Shown here in pieces: positions 9,765-18,470 of a stretch of DNA of 64,000 bases. Under the pieces are notes generated by a model. That model worked only from the letters and a program-made list of their open reading frames with translations. It made no database searches and had not been told where the DNA came from. The DNA is taken from assembly GCA_002478145.1 (NCBI GenBank), contig DLMI01000059.1, positions 26,478-90,477 on the forward strand, written 5' to 3'. Origin of the DNA: Acidobacteria bacterium UBA7540. GTDB lineage: Bacteria > Acidobacteriota > Terriglobia > UBA7540. Made by a program: the position numbers and the translations under genes. Each line of letters starts with the position of its first letter. Positions within the stretch are counted from its first letter, which is position 1.

Positions 9765-10974
9765 CCGTCGGTGGTTTCCACAGGGGGGAAGACGTCCCCC
9801 ACGAAGAATACGACAGATGAACGATTGTGAGCGGAACAAGAACTCCAAAAAAGTCAATTCCCAGGACGTGCCCCAACCGTTGTGAGGCCGCTCCCGGAAC
9901 CAGCGGCTCAAGGACAGCTACAGCAGCGGCACCCATGAGCACCCATCGCGTAAACCGTGGAGCCTTCTGGTCCGTCAACACAATTCCCGCGTACAGGATC
10001 GGCCAGAGCAAGGTCACGAACATGGCCCGCCCCACATTGGGCTGGATGATCAGGAGCGAGCAAAAAAAGATCGAGTATGCGGCGCCGTCACTTGCACATC
10101 GGTAGATCCAAACCAACGCCAATAGCCCCAAGACTATCGCGAGCATGAGCCAGAATTGCCGGACTTCCCAAGAGGGCAACGAAACGAGGTTCACTTGCCG
10201 GTAGTTTTGGTCAGGAAGCCCGGAGTAGTCCATCCGGGTGAAATACCTGAGCATGACGCCGCGCAGGGATTGGCTGACGTACCACCGGTCGCCGAGAAGG
10301 GCGTTGATTTGCCGTTCCTGGACGAACCACTGCTTCAGCAAGTGAAACAGGTTGTTCCAACCGAGCCAGACGCCCGGCAAAACGGTAAAGAATCCCGCTG
10401 CCGCTAACGATTGCACGCCGATACGCCAGCGTCCACGTCCACGCACCGCCAGGAAAGGAAGGATAAACCCCGGCCAGACTTTGATGGCCGTCGCGAGGCC
10501 GAGCAAGAGGCTGGCGACGAAGGGATGCTCATCACAAAGTAATAGGGCAAGGCACACCATTTCCACGAGAAACAACTGTACGTTCCCCACCTGTAGTTCG
10601 TAGAGTAGGTACGGCAGCAGCAAAAGGGCGGAAATCCCCAGAGCAGGGCCCAAACGTGTGGGTGAATATCGGTGATACCAGACCCGAAGCAACGGCCCCA
10701 GGACCAGGGTCTCCAGCGCGGCCCATATTCCCGCGGCAACACTCAGCGGAAGAGACGCGAAGGGCCGGAAGAGGCACAGAAACAGGGGTGGGTAACGGTA
10801 TATCATCGGCCATCCGAATTCCTGGTTGGGACCGTACATGGGGCCTGACAGAAGAAAGTAACTTCTGGCGGCCGCGTGATAAGCGTGCAGATCCATCGCC
10901 TTCTGGGGCCGCAGCGCACAAACCGCGCCAGCAGCGAGAGCGAACAGGAGCGACAGGGTGATTGTCCGACGCAT
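9739..10974 (-). CDS. GT87/DUF2029-type polytopic membrane glycosyltransferase
   Basis: 411 residues with roughly ten hydrophobic segments. The loop DLHAYHAAARSYF with a conserved acidic residue, followed by YRYPPLF, and the later ATAIKVWPGFIL match polyprenol-phosphate-mannose-dependent mannosyltransferases of the DUF2029/GT87 type, which add a sugar to a lipid or glycan on the outer face of the membrane. I start at the ATG at 10974 with GAGAGG upstream; a TTG five codons earlier is less likely. The last few codons overlap the + strand hydrolase tail to tail. Acceptor and donor unknown. Confidence 0.75.
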   Translation of the reverse strand: MRRTITLSLLFALAAGAVCALRPQKAMDLHAYHAAARSYFLLSGPMYGPNQEFGWPMIYRYPPLFLCLFRPFASLPLSVAAGIWAALETLVLGPLLRVWYHRYSPTRLGPALGISALLLLPYLLYELQVGNVQLFLVEMVCLALLLCDEHPFVASLLLGLATAIKVWPGFILPFLAVRGRGRWRIGVQSLAAAGFFTVLPGVWLGWNNLFHLLKQWFVQERQINALLGDRWYVSQSLRGVMLRYFTRMDYSGLPDQNYRQVNLVSLPSWEVRQFWLMLAIVLGLLALVWIYRCASDGAAYSIFFCSLLIIQPNVGRAMFVTLLWPILYAGIVLTDQKAPRFTRWVLMGAAAVAVLEPLVPGAASQRLGHVLGIDFFGVLVPLTIVHLSYSSWGTSSPLWKPPTATVPRGGS

Positions 10975-10992
10975 CGGAGACCTCTCCAATCC

Positions 10993-11598
10993 CTACCTGA
11001 ACGTCATGCCGAAGCGGAAGGCTACGTAATGGGTAAATTGACTGTGAAAGTAATTGATGCCGTCCTGGTTCCGAACCTCCAAACGCAACGCAGCGTGTTT
11101 GAACACCCAGATGTTCACGCCGCCCCCGAGGTTGAACCCAGTCTGCGTCGCTGTGCGGTCCCCGAAGTAAAGGCTGTAGCCCCCGGTCGCAAAAGGCTCG
11201 ACCCTCCTGCGGTTCTTCTTGCCGAAGAAGTGGTAGGACGCATCGATTGAAAGCACTCCTACCGTGTCACCCCAGTCAAAACTCCAATCGGGACCTCCAT
11301 ATCCAAGTTCAACGCCCAGCCCCAGCCCTTTGTCGATCCCTTTGTTGATTAACACTTCTCCGCCAAAACCCGTGTTGTTCCCACCCACCGCAGTGAGCTG
11401 ATAATTCGCCGGCAGAGGCTCACCGGGGGTGAACACCACTCCGTAGTAAGCCGGATTGACGTTGTATCTGGTATTCGACACGATCGGGGCAGTGAAGAAA
11501 TAGAACTGTCCCTGAACCGAATTGCCGTCAGCGTTCCCTGCCCAGATAAATGGCGGTACCGTAAGTAATAAAGCCACTGTAGCAATAAGTATTTTCAT
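10993..11598 (-). CDS. Secreted outer-membrane beta-barrel protein
   Basis: 201 residues. A signal peptide (MKILIATVALLLTVPPFIWA, cut after about residue 20) is followed by alternating beta strands rich in Gly and aromatics (GGNNTGFGGEVLINKG, VGLSIDASYHF-like and FATGGYSLYFGD segments) and an arginine-aromatic end (RFGMTFR), features of small 8-stranded OmpA/OmpX-like barrels. AGAGGTG precedes the ATG. A shorter paralogue sits 216 bp upstream in the same orientation. Function unknown. Confidence 0.7.
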   Translation of the reverse strand: MKILIATVALLLTVPPFIWAGNADGNSVQGQFYFFTAPIVSNTRYNVNPAYYGVVFTPGEPLPANYQLTAVGGNNTGFGGEVLINKGIDKGLGLGVELGYGGPDWSFDWGDTVGVLSIDASYHFFGKKNRRRVEPFATGGYSLYFGDRTATQTGFNLGGGVNIWVFKHAALRLEVRNQDGINYFHSQFTHYVAFRFGMTFR

Positions 11599-11814
11599 GT
11601 TTCACCTCTGATTTGTGACTGTCGTGGTAGCGTGGACCTCCACTTTTGAGGTCCGCGGTTTTTGTCTGTTGATCGCCACGCAGCCAAGCCCACGTGCGAA
11701 TATTCCGAGCGCGTAGCGCAGAGTCTCGGCTTTCAGAGACTCTGCGGCTTTTCATCGAACCTGCGGACCCGGGTGGTCATGTAGCGCATCGCACCTCAAA
11801 ACCGAAGGTCCGCG
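11599..11814. repeat. Intergenic palindromic repeat between two barrel genes
   Basis: The gap contains a perfect 10-bp-stem hairpin: GCAGAGTCTC at 11718-11727 pairs with GAGACTCTGC at 11736-11745 across an 8-base loop. Two copies of an 'aggtccgcg' motif flank it (about 11645 and 11805), one in each half. No T-run follows, so it is not a standard intrinsic terminator. It could protect the 3' end of the short upstream transcript or simply be a dispersed element. Confidence 0.5.
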
Positions 11815-12135
11815 CTACCTGAGCGCCAAGCCGACACGAAGCCCCCAGTATTGATCTGTGACTCCGACGAGGAAGTGGTAGGACGGGTCGATGGAGAACA
11901 CGCCCACCCCTCCGCCGGGCCTACCCATGGCCCCGAGTTCCCCGCCCACGCCGAGCCCCCTAGAAAGCAGAACTTCCCCGCCGCCGCCCACGTGCTCAAA
12001 GGAGGGCAGATCCGTCCCGCTACCCACACCAAGGAACAAATAACCTTCGCCTCGAGGCTGAGGGTCCGCGTTCTGTGCTGACACCGTGGCCGACACCATG
12101 ATCAAGAGAGCTGGCGTCGCGATGAGCTTTTTCAT
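11815..12135 (-). CDS. Very short outer-membrane barrel-like protein, probable truncated paralogue
   Basis: 106 residues. A signal peptide (cut near VSA-QNADP) leads into Gly-rich strands GGGGEVLLSRGLGVGGELG and VFSIDPSYHF, which closely echo GGEVLINKG and VLSIDASYHF of the neighbour at 10993-11598, and it ends VGLALR as the neighbour ends FGMTFR. The middle third of the neighbour (the FATGGYSLYFGD region) has no equivalent, so it looks like an internally deleted copy; at about 85 mature residues it is too short for a full 8-strand barrel. It may be a decaying duplicate. Confidence 0.55.
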   Translation of the reverse strand: MKKLIATPALLIMVSATVSAQNADPQPRGEGYLFLGVGSGTDLPSFEHVGGGGEVLLSRGLGVGGELGAMGRPGGGVGVFSIDPSYHFLVGVTDQYWGLRVGLALR

Positions 12136-12171
12136 GATCTGCCCCTGGCTTTCTCGGACCGTCGCCTGCTT

Positions 12172-15100
12172 TCAATTAGGCACATAGAGCTGGATGTTCG
12201 TCATGCTGGTCAGGGTGGTGGAGCCAGACGTCGCTATGCCCGTCAACGCCACTGTGTAATAGGTTCCGGTTGTATGGATAACAGGAGGGTCGATACCGCT
12301 TCCGCCACCTGCGCCGCAGCCGGCAAGCCCTAGTGCCAGCAGCAGCCCCGCCGCGAGCAACACCAGGGACGTCCGTCGCCCAGAAGCTCCGGCCTGCTTC
12401 CATCCCCGCACTTTCCAAGCGACAGTCGCCAAGAGCGCAGTAAGGATCAACACGGCTTTGGGCTCGGGGAGGGGGGGTTGCGGGGGCGGAAGAGTTCTTG
12501 GCACACTCGCCGAAGCCGCGGGTATTGTGACTGTGACCGTGACATTGGTCGGCGTTGTGGTGGGAGTGATGACGGTGGGGCTAAGGGTGCAAGTTGCGGC
12601 CGAGGGAACTGTGGTGTCGCCCTGCGTGGCGACTAGGCTGCAGCTAAAGTTTACGGAGTCATTGAAACCCCCGAGGGCAGTCACGGCCCACGTGTAGTTT
12701 CCGGATTGCCCGGGCGAGAGGTCGCGCGATGAGGGGGATGCGGAAACAAAAGTTATGCCGAAGTCCTGGTAGGCGCCATTAAGACTCACGCTTTGGGTGC
12801 TGTTCGGACCCCCGTTGCTGTTGTCGGTGATAAATAAGGTGCCGGATGCCGGCCCGATGTATACAGGCCCGAAGGTGACGTTGATCGTGCAAGAACCGGA
12901 GGCTGCAACACTGTTGCCGCAATTGTTCGCCTGGCTGAACATTGGGGGCATCGCGATGCTGGTGATGGTGAGCGGAGCGTTGCCGGTGTTGCTGAGTGTG
13001 ACGGGCTGCGGGGCGCTTGAGGTGCCCACCCACTGAGGGTTAAAGGTCAGGGTGGGTGGTGAAACAACGGCCTGCGGTCCTGAACCGACGCCCGTGCCTG
13101 TCAAGCTCACGCTCTGCGGGCTGTCGCCGGCGTTGTCCTCGATGATGATGGAGCCAGTGCGCGCGCCCGTTTCCGTGGGCGTAAAGGTGACAGCGATCGT
13201 GCAGTCGGTTCCGGAAGCTACAGTGCCACCGCTATAAGGGCAGGAAGAGCCTATGGGAGCAAGGGCAAAGTCGCCGCTGATGCTGATGTTTGTCATGGTC
13301 AGCGGATCCGCACCAACGCTCCTCAAGATCACACTTCCGACAGAGCTCGCTGTGCCGACCGGATCGTTCAAGAACGGGAGAAGGTGAGTCGAGAGAGTTA
13401 CTCCCGGCCCGGACGCAGGAAAACCCGCGATTTTCACAACAAACGCTGTGGTGATTCCTTCCGGGTTTGGTTGGATCGGCGGACCACCGGGAAAGTCGGT
13501 CGCCTCGTTTTCGCCCGTCACGTAAGTCTTGCCGGAGGAATCGACGGCGACGCCCAAGCCATTGTCGAAGAAGCTGCCGCCTAGATAGGTGGAATAAACC
13601 AGGGCAGAACCCGTGGGACTTAATTCCGCGACGAACGCATTGCCGCTGCCGACGCTACAAGCAGGGCAAGTGGACTGGACCGGGTTCACGGAGGGGAAAT
13701 CGGTGGCGTCGGTCTCACCCGTCACGTAGGCATTGCCGGAGGAGTCCGCAGCGATGCTGGTGGCAGCAGTCGAGATGCCGGTGTTGGGGTCAGCCCCCGT
13801 AATGCCGCCGAGGTACGTGGAGTAGACCAAGGCAGAGCCGGCGGCATTCAGCTTTGTTACGAACGCGTAGCAGGCGTTGCTGAGGCTCGTCTGAAGTGGA
13901 TTCACCGTGGGGAAGTCGGTCGAACAAGTGGAGCCCGTTACGTAGGCATTGCCGGAGGAGTCGACGGCGATACCAGCGCCATTGTCAGTGAGGCTACCGC
14001 CCAGGTAGGTGGAATACAGCAGGGCTGAGCCCGCGGGATTGAACTTCGACACAAACGCGGTCCCCCCCGGGGCGTGGTTAGCTGCCTGAACCGGATTCAC
14101 AGTGGGAAAATCGGTCGAGCGTGTCCCACCCGTCACATAGGCGTTGCCGGAGGAATCGACGGCGATGCTGCCTGCACCACTACCGAAGTCGGTGTACGGG
14201 TAAAAAACGCTCACACTGCCGCCCAGGAAGGTGGAATAGACCAGGGCCGTGCCCGCCGGATCGAACTTCGTCACAAACGCATCGCCTCCACCCGTACAGC
14301 CATTGCAGGTGGCTAGGAACGGGTGGGCAGTGGGGAAGTCGGTCGAGAGAGTCCAGCCGGTTATGTAAGCGCTGCCGGAGGAGTCGACGGCGATGCCGCC
14401 CGGAAGGTCTTGATAGCTGCCGCCCAGGTAGGTGGAATAGACCAGGGCCGAACCGGTCGAGTTCAGTTTGGCTACAAATGCAGTCTCCTCTCCCGAGATT
14501 GTTGCCGCAGCTTTATTGATCGCCTGAAACGGGTTCACGGTGGGGAAGTCTTCCGAGCCGGTCACGCCCGTCACGTAGGCGTTGCCGGAGGAATCAACGG
14601 CAATGCCCAGGCAACTGTCTCCTTTGCTGCCGCCCAGATAGGTAGAGTAGACCAGGGCCGACCCTTCGGCATTCAACTTTGCAACAAAACAGTCGGCCAT
14701 GCCGCCGAGATACGCTTGAAGCGCGTTCGTCGAGATGGGAAAGTCGGTCGAATCGGTTCCACCCGTCACGTAAGCGCTGCCCGAGGAGTCGACAGCGATG
14801 CCAGTGCCACTAGCTCCAGAACTGCCGGCCAGGTTGGTAGAATAAAACAGCACGGGATCGATGACCAGGGGCCGCGTGCGGTCGTAGGGACCCAGGGCGA
14901 AGTGGACGCGATTCTGGGCGTCGAGGATGAAGCGGCCCTCGCGCAATTGTCGATTGTCGATTGACGATTGTCGATTGACGGCTGTGGAACTTCGAATTCC
15001 CTGCCTTGCTCCTGATTCCTCTTCTTGGTAGACGACTGGCTTGTGGAATCGGACCTCATCATTACCATTCATATGCACCACGAGGTCGCCATTCGAATCG

Positions 15101-15828
15101 ATTCTCGATTGGCCACTGCTTACTGCCTTCTGCTTACTGCCTACTCGTCCGGCACCATCGATGGCGAGCAAAATGGAACTGGGGTCCGCCCTTGGCGCCA
15201 CCACAAAGTCATACTCCAGTTGTCCGCCCTGGTTGCCGTAATAAACCAAGTCGACGCCGGGATAAAGACCCTGGTATTTCACCCGCCCGTAGGTCGGGAC
15301 GTTGGTGCGCCATTGCTTGGGGTCGTTACCAATGAAGTAGTTGGCCTTGCCGGGCAACTCTGCTTCTCCGGCTACGGCAGCGCTGGGATTCGCTCCGACC
15401 AATTGCAAGCGAACCACAGAGTCCGGCATCCGTGGCCCATTGTCCGTGACCCTTGATCTCTGGTCTGGGGTCGTGAAACCGAAGTTTGGGGTCCGCGGCA
15501 ACAGGCCGTGAATTCCGCGTCGCGGGGACCACGAACCACGGACAACGGACCACGAACTTCTGAGGGTCAACACCGCCTCATCGCCGGTCAGGAACAAACC
15601 ATAGCCCCGCCCGTGCGAAATGAACTTCACCCTGTTATCCGTCTGGCCTTGGTTGGCTTCAAAACTCAAAGGCAATTTGGCATAAGACACCGCAGGCTTT
15701 GCGGTTGGCGCCGCGGTGGCGTCAGCTTGCCGTGGTTGTTGGCTAGCTTGCCCGCGATGGAGGATATATCCCGCCCAGAGGCAAAGGATGAGAACGCATG
15801 ATTGCCAGACAACTCTTCGATGCTTCAT
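12172..15828 (-). CDS. Large secreted SBBP-repeat / choice-of-anchor-D protein
   Basis: 1218 residues. An N-terminal hydrophobic segment is followed by a conserved N-domain (LPLSFEANQGQTDNRVKF, then YFIGNDPKQWRTNVPTYGRV), about seven SBBP beta-propeller repeats of ~57 residues (LVYSTYLGGS, IAVDSSGNAYVTG, STDFPTVNP) over residues ~335-790, two or three Ig-like choice-of-anchor-D modules (TLSNTGNAPLTI), a proline-rich stretch and a hydrophobic C-terminus with a GLAGCGAG sequence. This is a cell-surface/secreted architecture common in Acidobacteriota; ligand unknown. The N-domain contains in-frame inserted micro-repeats at 14945-14981, 15114-15147, about 15420-15480 and 15519-15560, giving low-complexity peptides such as SWSVVRGSWSP. 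Confidence 0.8.
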   Translation of the reverse strand: MKHRRVVWQSCVLILCLWAGYILHRGQASQQPRQADATAAPTAKPAVSYAKLPLSFEANQGQTDNRVKFISHGRGYGLFLTGDEAVLTLRSSWSVVRGSWSPRRGIHGLLPRTPNFGFTTPDQRSRVTDNGPRMPDSVVRLQLVGANPSAAVAGEAELPGKANYFIGNDPKQWRTNVPTYGRVKYQGLYPGVDLVYYGNQGGQLEYDFVVAPRADPSSILLAIDGAGRVGSKQKAVSSGQSRIDSNGDLVVHMNGNDEVRFHKPVVYQEEESGARQGIRSSTAVNRQSSIDNRQLREGRFILDAQNRVHFALGPYDRTRPLVIDPVLFYSTNLAGSSGASGTGIAVDSSGSAYVTGGTDSTDFPISTNALQAYLGGMADCFVAKLNAEGSALVYSTYLGGSKGDSCLGIAVDSSGNAYVTGVTGSEDFPTVNPFQAINKAAATISGEETAFVAKLNSTGSALVYSTYLGGSYQDLPGGIAVDSSGSAYITGWTLSTDFPTAHPFLATCNGCTGGGDAFVTKFDPAGTALVYSTFLGGSVSVFYPYTDFGSGAGSIAVDSSGNAYVTGGTRSTDFPTVNPVQAANHAPGGTAFVSKFNPAGSALLYSTYLGGSLTDNGAGIAVDSSGNAYVTGSTCSTDFPTVNPLQTSLSNACYAFVTKLNAAGSALVYSTYLGGITGADPNTGISTAATSIAADSSGNAYVTGETDATDFPSVNPVQSTCPACSVGSGNAFVAELSPTGSALVYSTYLGGSFFDNGLGVAVDSSGKTYVTGENEATDFPGGPPIQPNPEGITTAFVVKIAGFPASGPGVTLSTHLLPFLNDPVGTASSVGSVILRSVGADPLTMTNISISGDFALAPIGSSCPYSGGTVASGTDCTIAVTFTPTETGARTGSIIIEDNAGDSPQSVSLTGTGVGSGPQAVVSPPTLTFNPQWVGTSSAPQPVTLSNTGNAPLTITSIAMPPMFSQANNCGNSVAASGSCTINVTFGPVYIGPASGTLFITDNSNGGPNSTQSVSLNGAYQDFGITFVSASPSSRDLSPGQSGNYTWAVTALGGFNDSVNFSCSLVATQGDTTVPSAATCTLSPTVITPTTTPTNVTVTVTIPAASASVPRTLPPPQPPLPEPKAVLILTALLATVAWKVRGWKQAGASGRRTSLVLLAAGLLLALGLAGCGAGGGSGIDPPVIHTTGTYYTVALTGIATSGSTTLTSMTNIQLYVPN

Positions 15829-16033
15829 GGGTCTTCACCTTCTTTCTTTGGTTCTTGGTCTTCATCTTCAGCTTCGCCACGCGAAAGTAGGCCGTTTTTT
15901 GCACACACCTCCCCGTGGTCGCCACAGCCCCCCTCCTGGCGAACGCCAGGCGAAGGCCATGGCACAACTCGAAAACTATGTCGTTGCGTAGTGCGTAATA
16001 AGTCGGCGCGTGCCGACCCAAAGATCGGCGGTA

Positions 16034-17701
16034 CTACGGCGAGTGAGCATGCGGACGGCCCAGGAAGTGGCGCAGAAGAATGAGGGCCAGACCGATTACA
16101 CCAAGCAGGGTCACGCCCGTCCAGAAATAGAACGGAAAGTTCACCAACAGGAAAGAGTCGGATGCATAGCCCGGTAGCACATGGGCGGCCATAAGAAATT
16201 CACGGAGGTCGCGGGCATGGCTCCTGTCACCGTTCAGAATTGTGCTTTGGAGAATATACCAATAGGGTCGATAGGTTAGATAGATCGTGGCGGAGGACAC
16301 CAGGAGGCCCACTGCCCCAGCCAGAGCAACCATCGTTGCCACGGGCTTGTAACGCTGAGTTGCAGGGCGTGCGCCGCGGCGACTGGCCAAAATCAGGACC
16401 AATGCGGCCAACACTATGATCCCGGAAAAGATGATCATCATCAGGCTCGAAATTTGCAGAACAGCAGCGTTCCGCAAGACAATATCCCGGTCAAACATCC
16501 ACTCCTCCAACCCTGCCCGCTCTACCCTGACAGGGTCGAACTTCTCTGCGAGATAGCTGAAGAGTGCGGCCTCGCCGGCATTTCCTTCCTTCGCGGAGAG
16601 CGCTTGTAATTCCTTGTAGGCCATGGCTTGAAGGCCCACCCATCCTTCATTATCAGTGTGCGCCTGAGAATCCATCATCTGGCCAAATCGCGCTACCGCC
16701 CAGTATTTCTCCACCGCCCCCCTTCGGTCACCTTGGACTTCGAGTTCCTGCCCCGATTGAAGAAGGGATTTCGCGAACCGCTGGGAATCGTTGAAGGCAT
16801 AGCTCGGCAGGTCAGCCTGATTACCGGAAAGCAGTTCATCCGGGTCGCCGAAACGGTACTGCCGCACCACCTTTCGGTCAATTTGCTTCAGGCGATCCAG
16901 ATAATCATCGAACTTCGGAGAAGCGAATGCCGCCGCCATCGCGCTCTGCCAGGCTGGGTCCTCTACCCATTCCTTTCGCTCTTCGTCCGGCGAGAGCTTA
17001 GTGGCTTTGCTTACGAGATCGATGTCAATCGACTCCGCCGTGATCAAGGGGAAGAGCGCATTCTTAGGGTCCCACTGTTCGAGTGTCGACACCCACTGGC
17101 TGATCTGCGGGAGGTCAGGATGACGCACCGCCACAACTGCGTAAACCCAAATCAGGGCCGGGTCAAGCCGGACGGCTTCCTGCGCCAAACGCGCGCTCTC
17201 GCGGGAATTCTGGAGCCGGACGGCGCAGAAGGCCAGCCCCTCGGGGTCATGCCGCGCCTCCGCCCGTTTGGCGAGAGCTGCGAGCCCCGGCTGGCCATGC
17301 GACGGCGTCACACGGAATACGTTTTGCCACCCCGCCAGGGAAACTCGGATTCCCTGCCGGAACGGCGGGGCAGCGAAGAATAGCAATGCTGCCAGAATGC
17401 ATCCCGCGCCGGTGACCAGCACCGCCTTGCGAACGGAAACATCCTTGGCGAAAAGCCCTGCGTCGGGAGGGATGCCCTGCCCGCGGCGGCCCGGGATAAA
17501 GAGGGAGGCGAGGGCGCGTTTGGCGAGAACACTCGCGCCGCCAAGCGCCCACATCACCGCTGCCCAAGGGCCTTCCACGTGGATGAGCTCGCCGCGCATC
17601 GCCTGGCCCCAGTCGCGCGTGTCCGGCGGCGCGATGCGAATCGCGGACTCCAGGAGCACTGTCGCAACTTGACGGAGATGCGTTTCCAGCATCATTCTCA
17701 C
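16034..17701 (-). CDS. Polytopic membrane protein paired with PadR regulator, function unknown
   Basis: 555 residues. An N-terminal cytoplasmic segment (DWGQAMRGELIHVEGPWAA) leads to a first membrane helix, a second at ~92-110 (VLVTGAGCILAALLFFAA), a long soluble middle of ~280 residues with helical repeat-like composition, and three helices at the C-terminus. The GTG start overlaps the PadR stop by 4 bases (GTGA), so the pair is a two-gene operon. I do not recognise a defined family; the arrangement resembles PadR-controlled membrane proteins common in Acidobacteriota. Confidence 0.65.
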   Translation of the reverse strand: MRMMLETHLRQVATVLLESAIRIAPPDTRDWGQAMRGELIHVEGPWAAVMWALGGASVLAKRALASLFIPGRRGQGIPPDAGLFAKDVSVRKAVLVTGAGCILAALLFFAAPPFRQGIRVSLAGWQNVFRVTPSHGQPGLAALAKRAEARHDPEGLAFCAVRLQNSRESARLAQEAVRLDPALIWVYAVVAVRHPDLPQISQWVSTLEQWDPKNALFPLITAESIDIDLVSKATKLSPDEERKEWVEDPAWQSAMAAAFASPKFDDYLDRLKQIDRKVVRQYRFGDPDELLSGNQADLPSYAFNDSQRFAKSLLQSGQELEVQGDRRGAVEKYWAVARFGQMMDSQAHTDNEGWVGLQAMAYKELQALSAKEGNAGEAALFSYLAEKFDPVRVERAGLEEWMFDRDIVLRNAAVLQISSLMMIIFSGIIVLAALVLILASRRGARPATQRYKPVATMVALAGAVGLLVSSATIYLTYRPYWYILQSTILNGDRSHARDLREFLMAAHVLPGYASDSFLLVNFPFYFWTGVTLLGVIGLALILLRHFLGRPHAHSP

Positions 17702-18006
17702 CCACTGCAGAAGGCGGGTTGCTGCACCATCGAGCGCTGGCGCGCTTCGGTCAACTGGGTCCTGGCCAATTCCAATCCATTCGGCGTCAACCGGTACGTG
17801 TGCCGGGGCGGCACGCCGTCTTCCGTCGTCACCCAGCGAGCTTCCAGCAACGAGTGCTTTTCGAGACGCATGAGAATGGGGTAAAGCGTCCCGGACTTCA
17901 ACCCAGTTACACGGCTCAGCTCGTAACCGTAGCGCCAGTCGGTTGGACGCTCCACGAACCTCTCCAGCACCAGGAGAGTTTCGGATGATATGCGTGGAAT
18001 CTTCAT
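17698..18006 (-). CDS. PadR-family transcriptional regulator
   Basis: 102 residues, the size of the short PadR class. The winged-helix region reads YGYELSRVTGLKSGTLYPIL, with LYPILMRLEKHSLLEARW as the recognition helix and wing, then TYRLTPNGLELAR. PadR proteins usually repress their own operon. Immediately upstream lies an A+T-rich dyad overlapping a good promoter. It is translationally coupled to the downstream membrane protein gene. Confidence 0.88.
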   Translation of the reverse strand: MKIPRISSETLLVLERFVERPTDWRYGYELSRVTGLKSGTLYPILMRLEKHSLLEARWVTTEDGVPPRHTYRLTPNGLELARTQLTEARQRSMVQQPAFCSG

Positions 18007-18013
18007 GGCTCGA

Positions 18014-18042
18014 AGTCTATATATGTAGATTTAGTTTGTCAA
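18014..18042 (-). promoter_or_regulatory. Promoter with overlapping dyad, likely PadR autoregulation site
   Basis: On the minus strand TTGACA (18042-18037) is followed 17 bases later by TAGACT, just ahead of the padR ATG. The same stretch contains the near-palindrome CTATATATGTAG (18017-18028). A dimeric PadR repressor bound there would cover the -10 element. Assignment is by position and symmetry only. Confidence 0.45.
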
Positions 18043-18470
18043 GCCTTTTTTCCAACCTGGGCCGGTTTGATATAAACGAACTCCTTGGGCCTCTGCACCA
18101 CATCCGCCGGGTGTATACTTGCTGCCGCCCGAGATGCGCAAATTGGAAATCCCGGCTTTCTGGAAGCTGTATCGTTCCTATAGCAGGCTTTCCGGCGTAT
18201 TTGCCTTGGGTGGATTTCTTACACATTTATCGATAAGGATGCAATCAAATGGCAGAGATCCGTGCAGCAGGAGAAGTTATGAACAAACGGCCAATAGCCG
18301 CGGAACAGATTGTAGGGCCGACGCTTGCGTCGGCCAGGCCGGGGCAAGCCCCGGCCCTACGAGCGCCATTCAGGCCATTTTCATGGAGAGTGGCGAGCCC
18401 AAGGCTCATGCAATCTTCGCTCGGAATAACAGCGTTTACGAATGTCTTCCAGCATCCTGCTAGGAGCAGA
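18043..18470. other. Intergenic region upstream of GH38 gene
   Basis: About 430 bases with no convincing gene. It holds the divergent promoter of padR at its left, a GTAG...CTAC palindromic repeat at 18312-18360, and the ribosome-binding site for the mannosidase. An in-frame ATG at 18249 exists, but the resulting peptide would be read through the repeat and shows no family similarity until the signal peptide. Confidence 0.5.
18312..18360. repeat. GTAG-(double hairpin)-CTAC palindromic repeat
   Basis: Two adjacent hairpins, ggccgacgc/gcgtcggcc with almost no loop bases spare and ggccgggg-caag-ccccggcc, bounded by GTAG and CTAC. The same plan recurs at 36031-36081, 39321-39368, 56135-56184 and 62415-62489 with different stem sequences. 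Confidence 0.7.

Noticed and set aside
13500..14800. Regularly spaced DNA repeats resembling a CRISPR array
   Set aside because: They are codon-level repeats of ~170 bases encoding SBBP modules inside one reading frame, far too long and divergent for CRISPR; no cas genes.
18249..18470. Longer N-terminus for the GH38 mannosidase from ATG 18249
   Set aside because: The added 74 codons run through a palindromic repeat and give no signal peptide at their start; GTG 18471 has a better ribosome-binding site and exposes the signal peptide.
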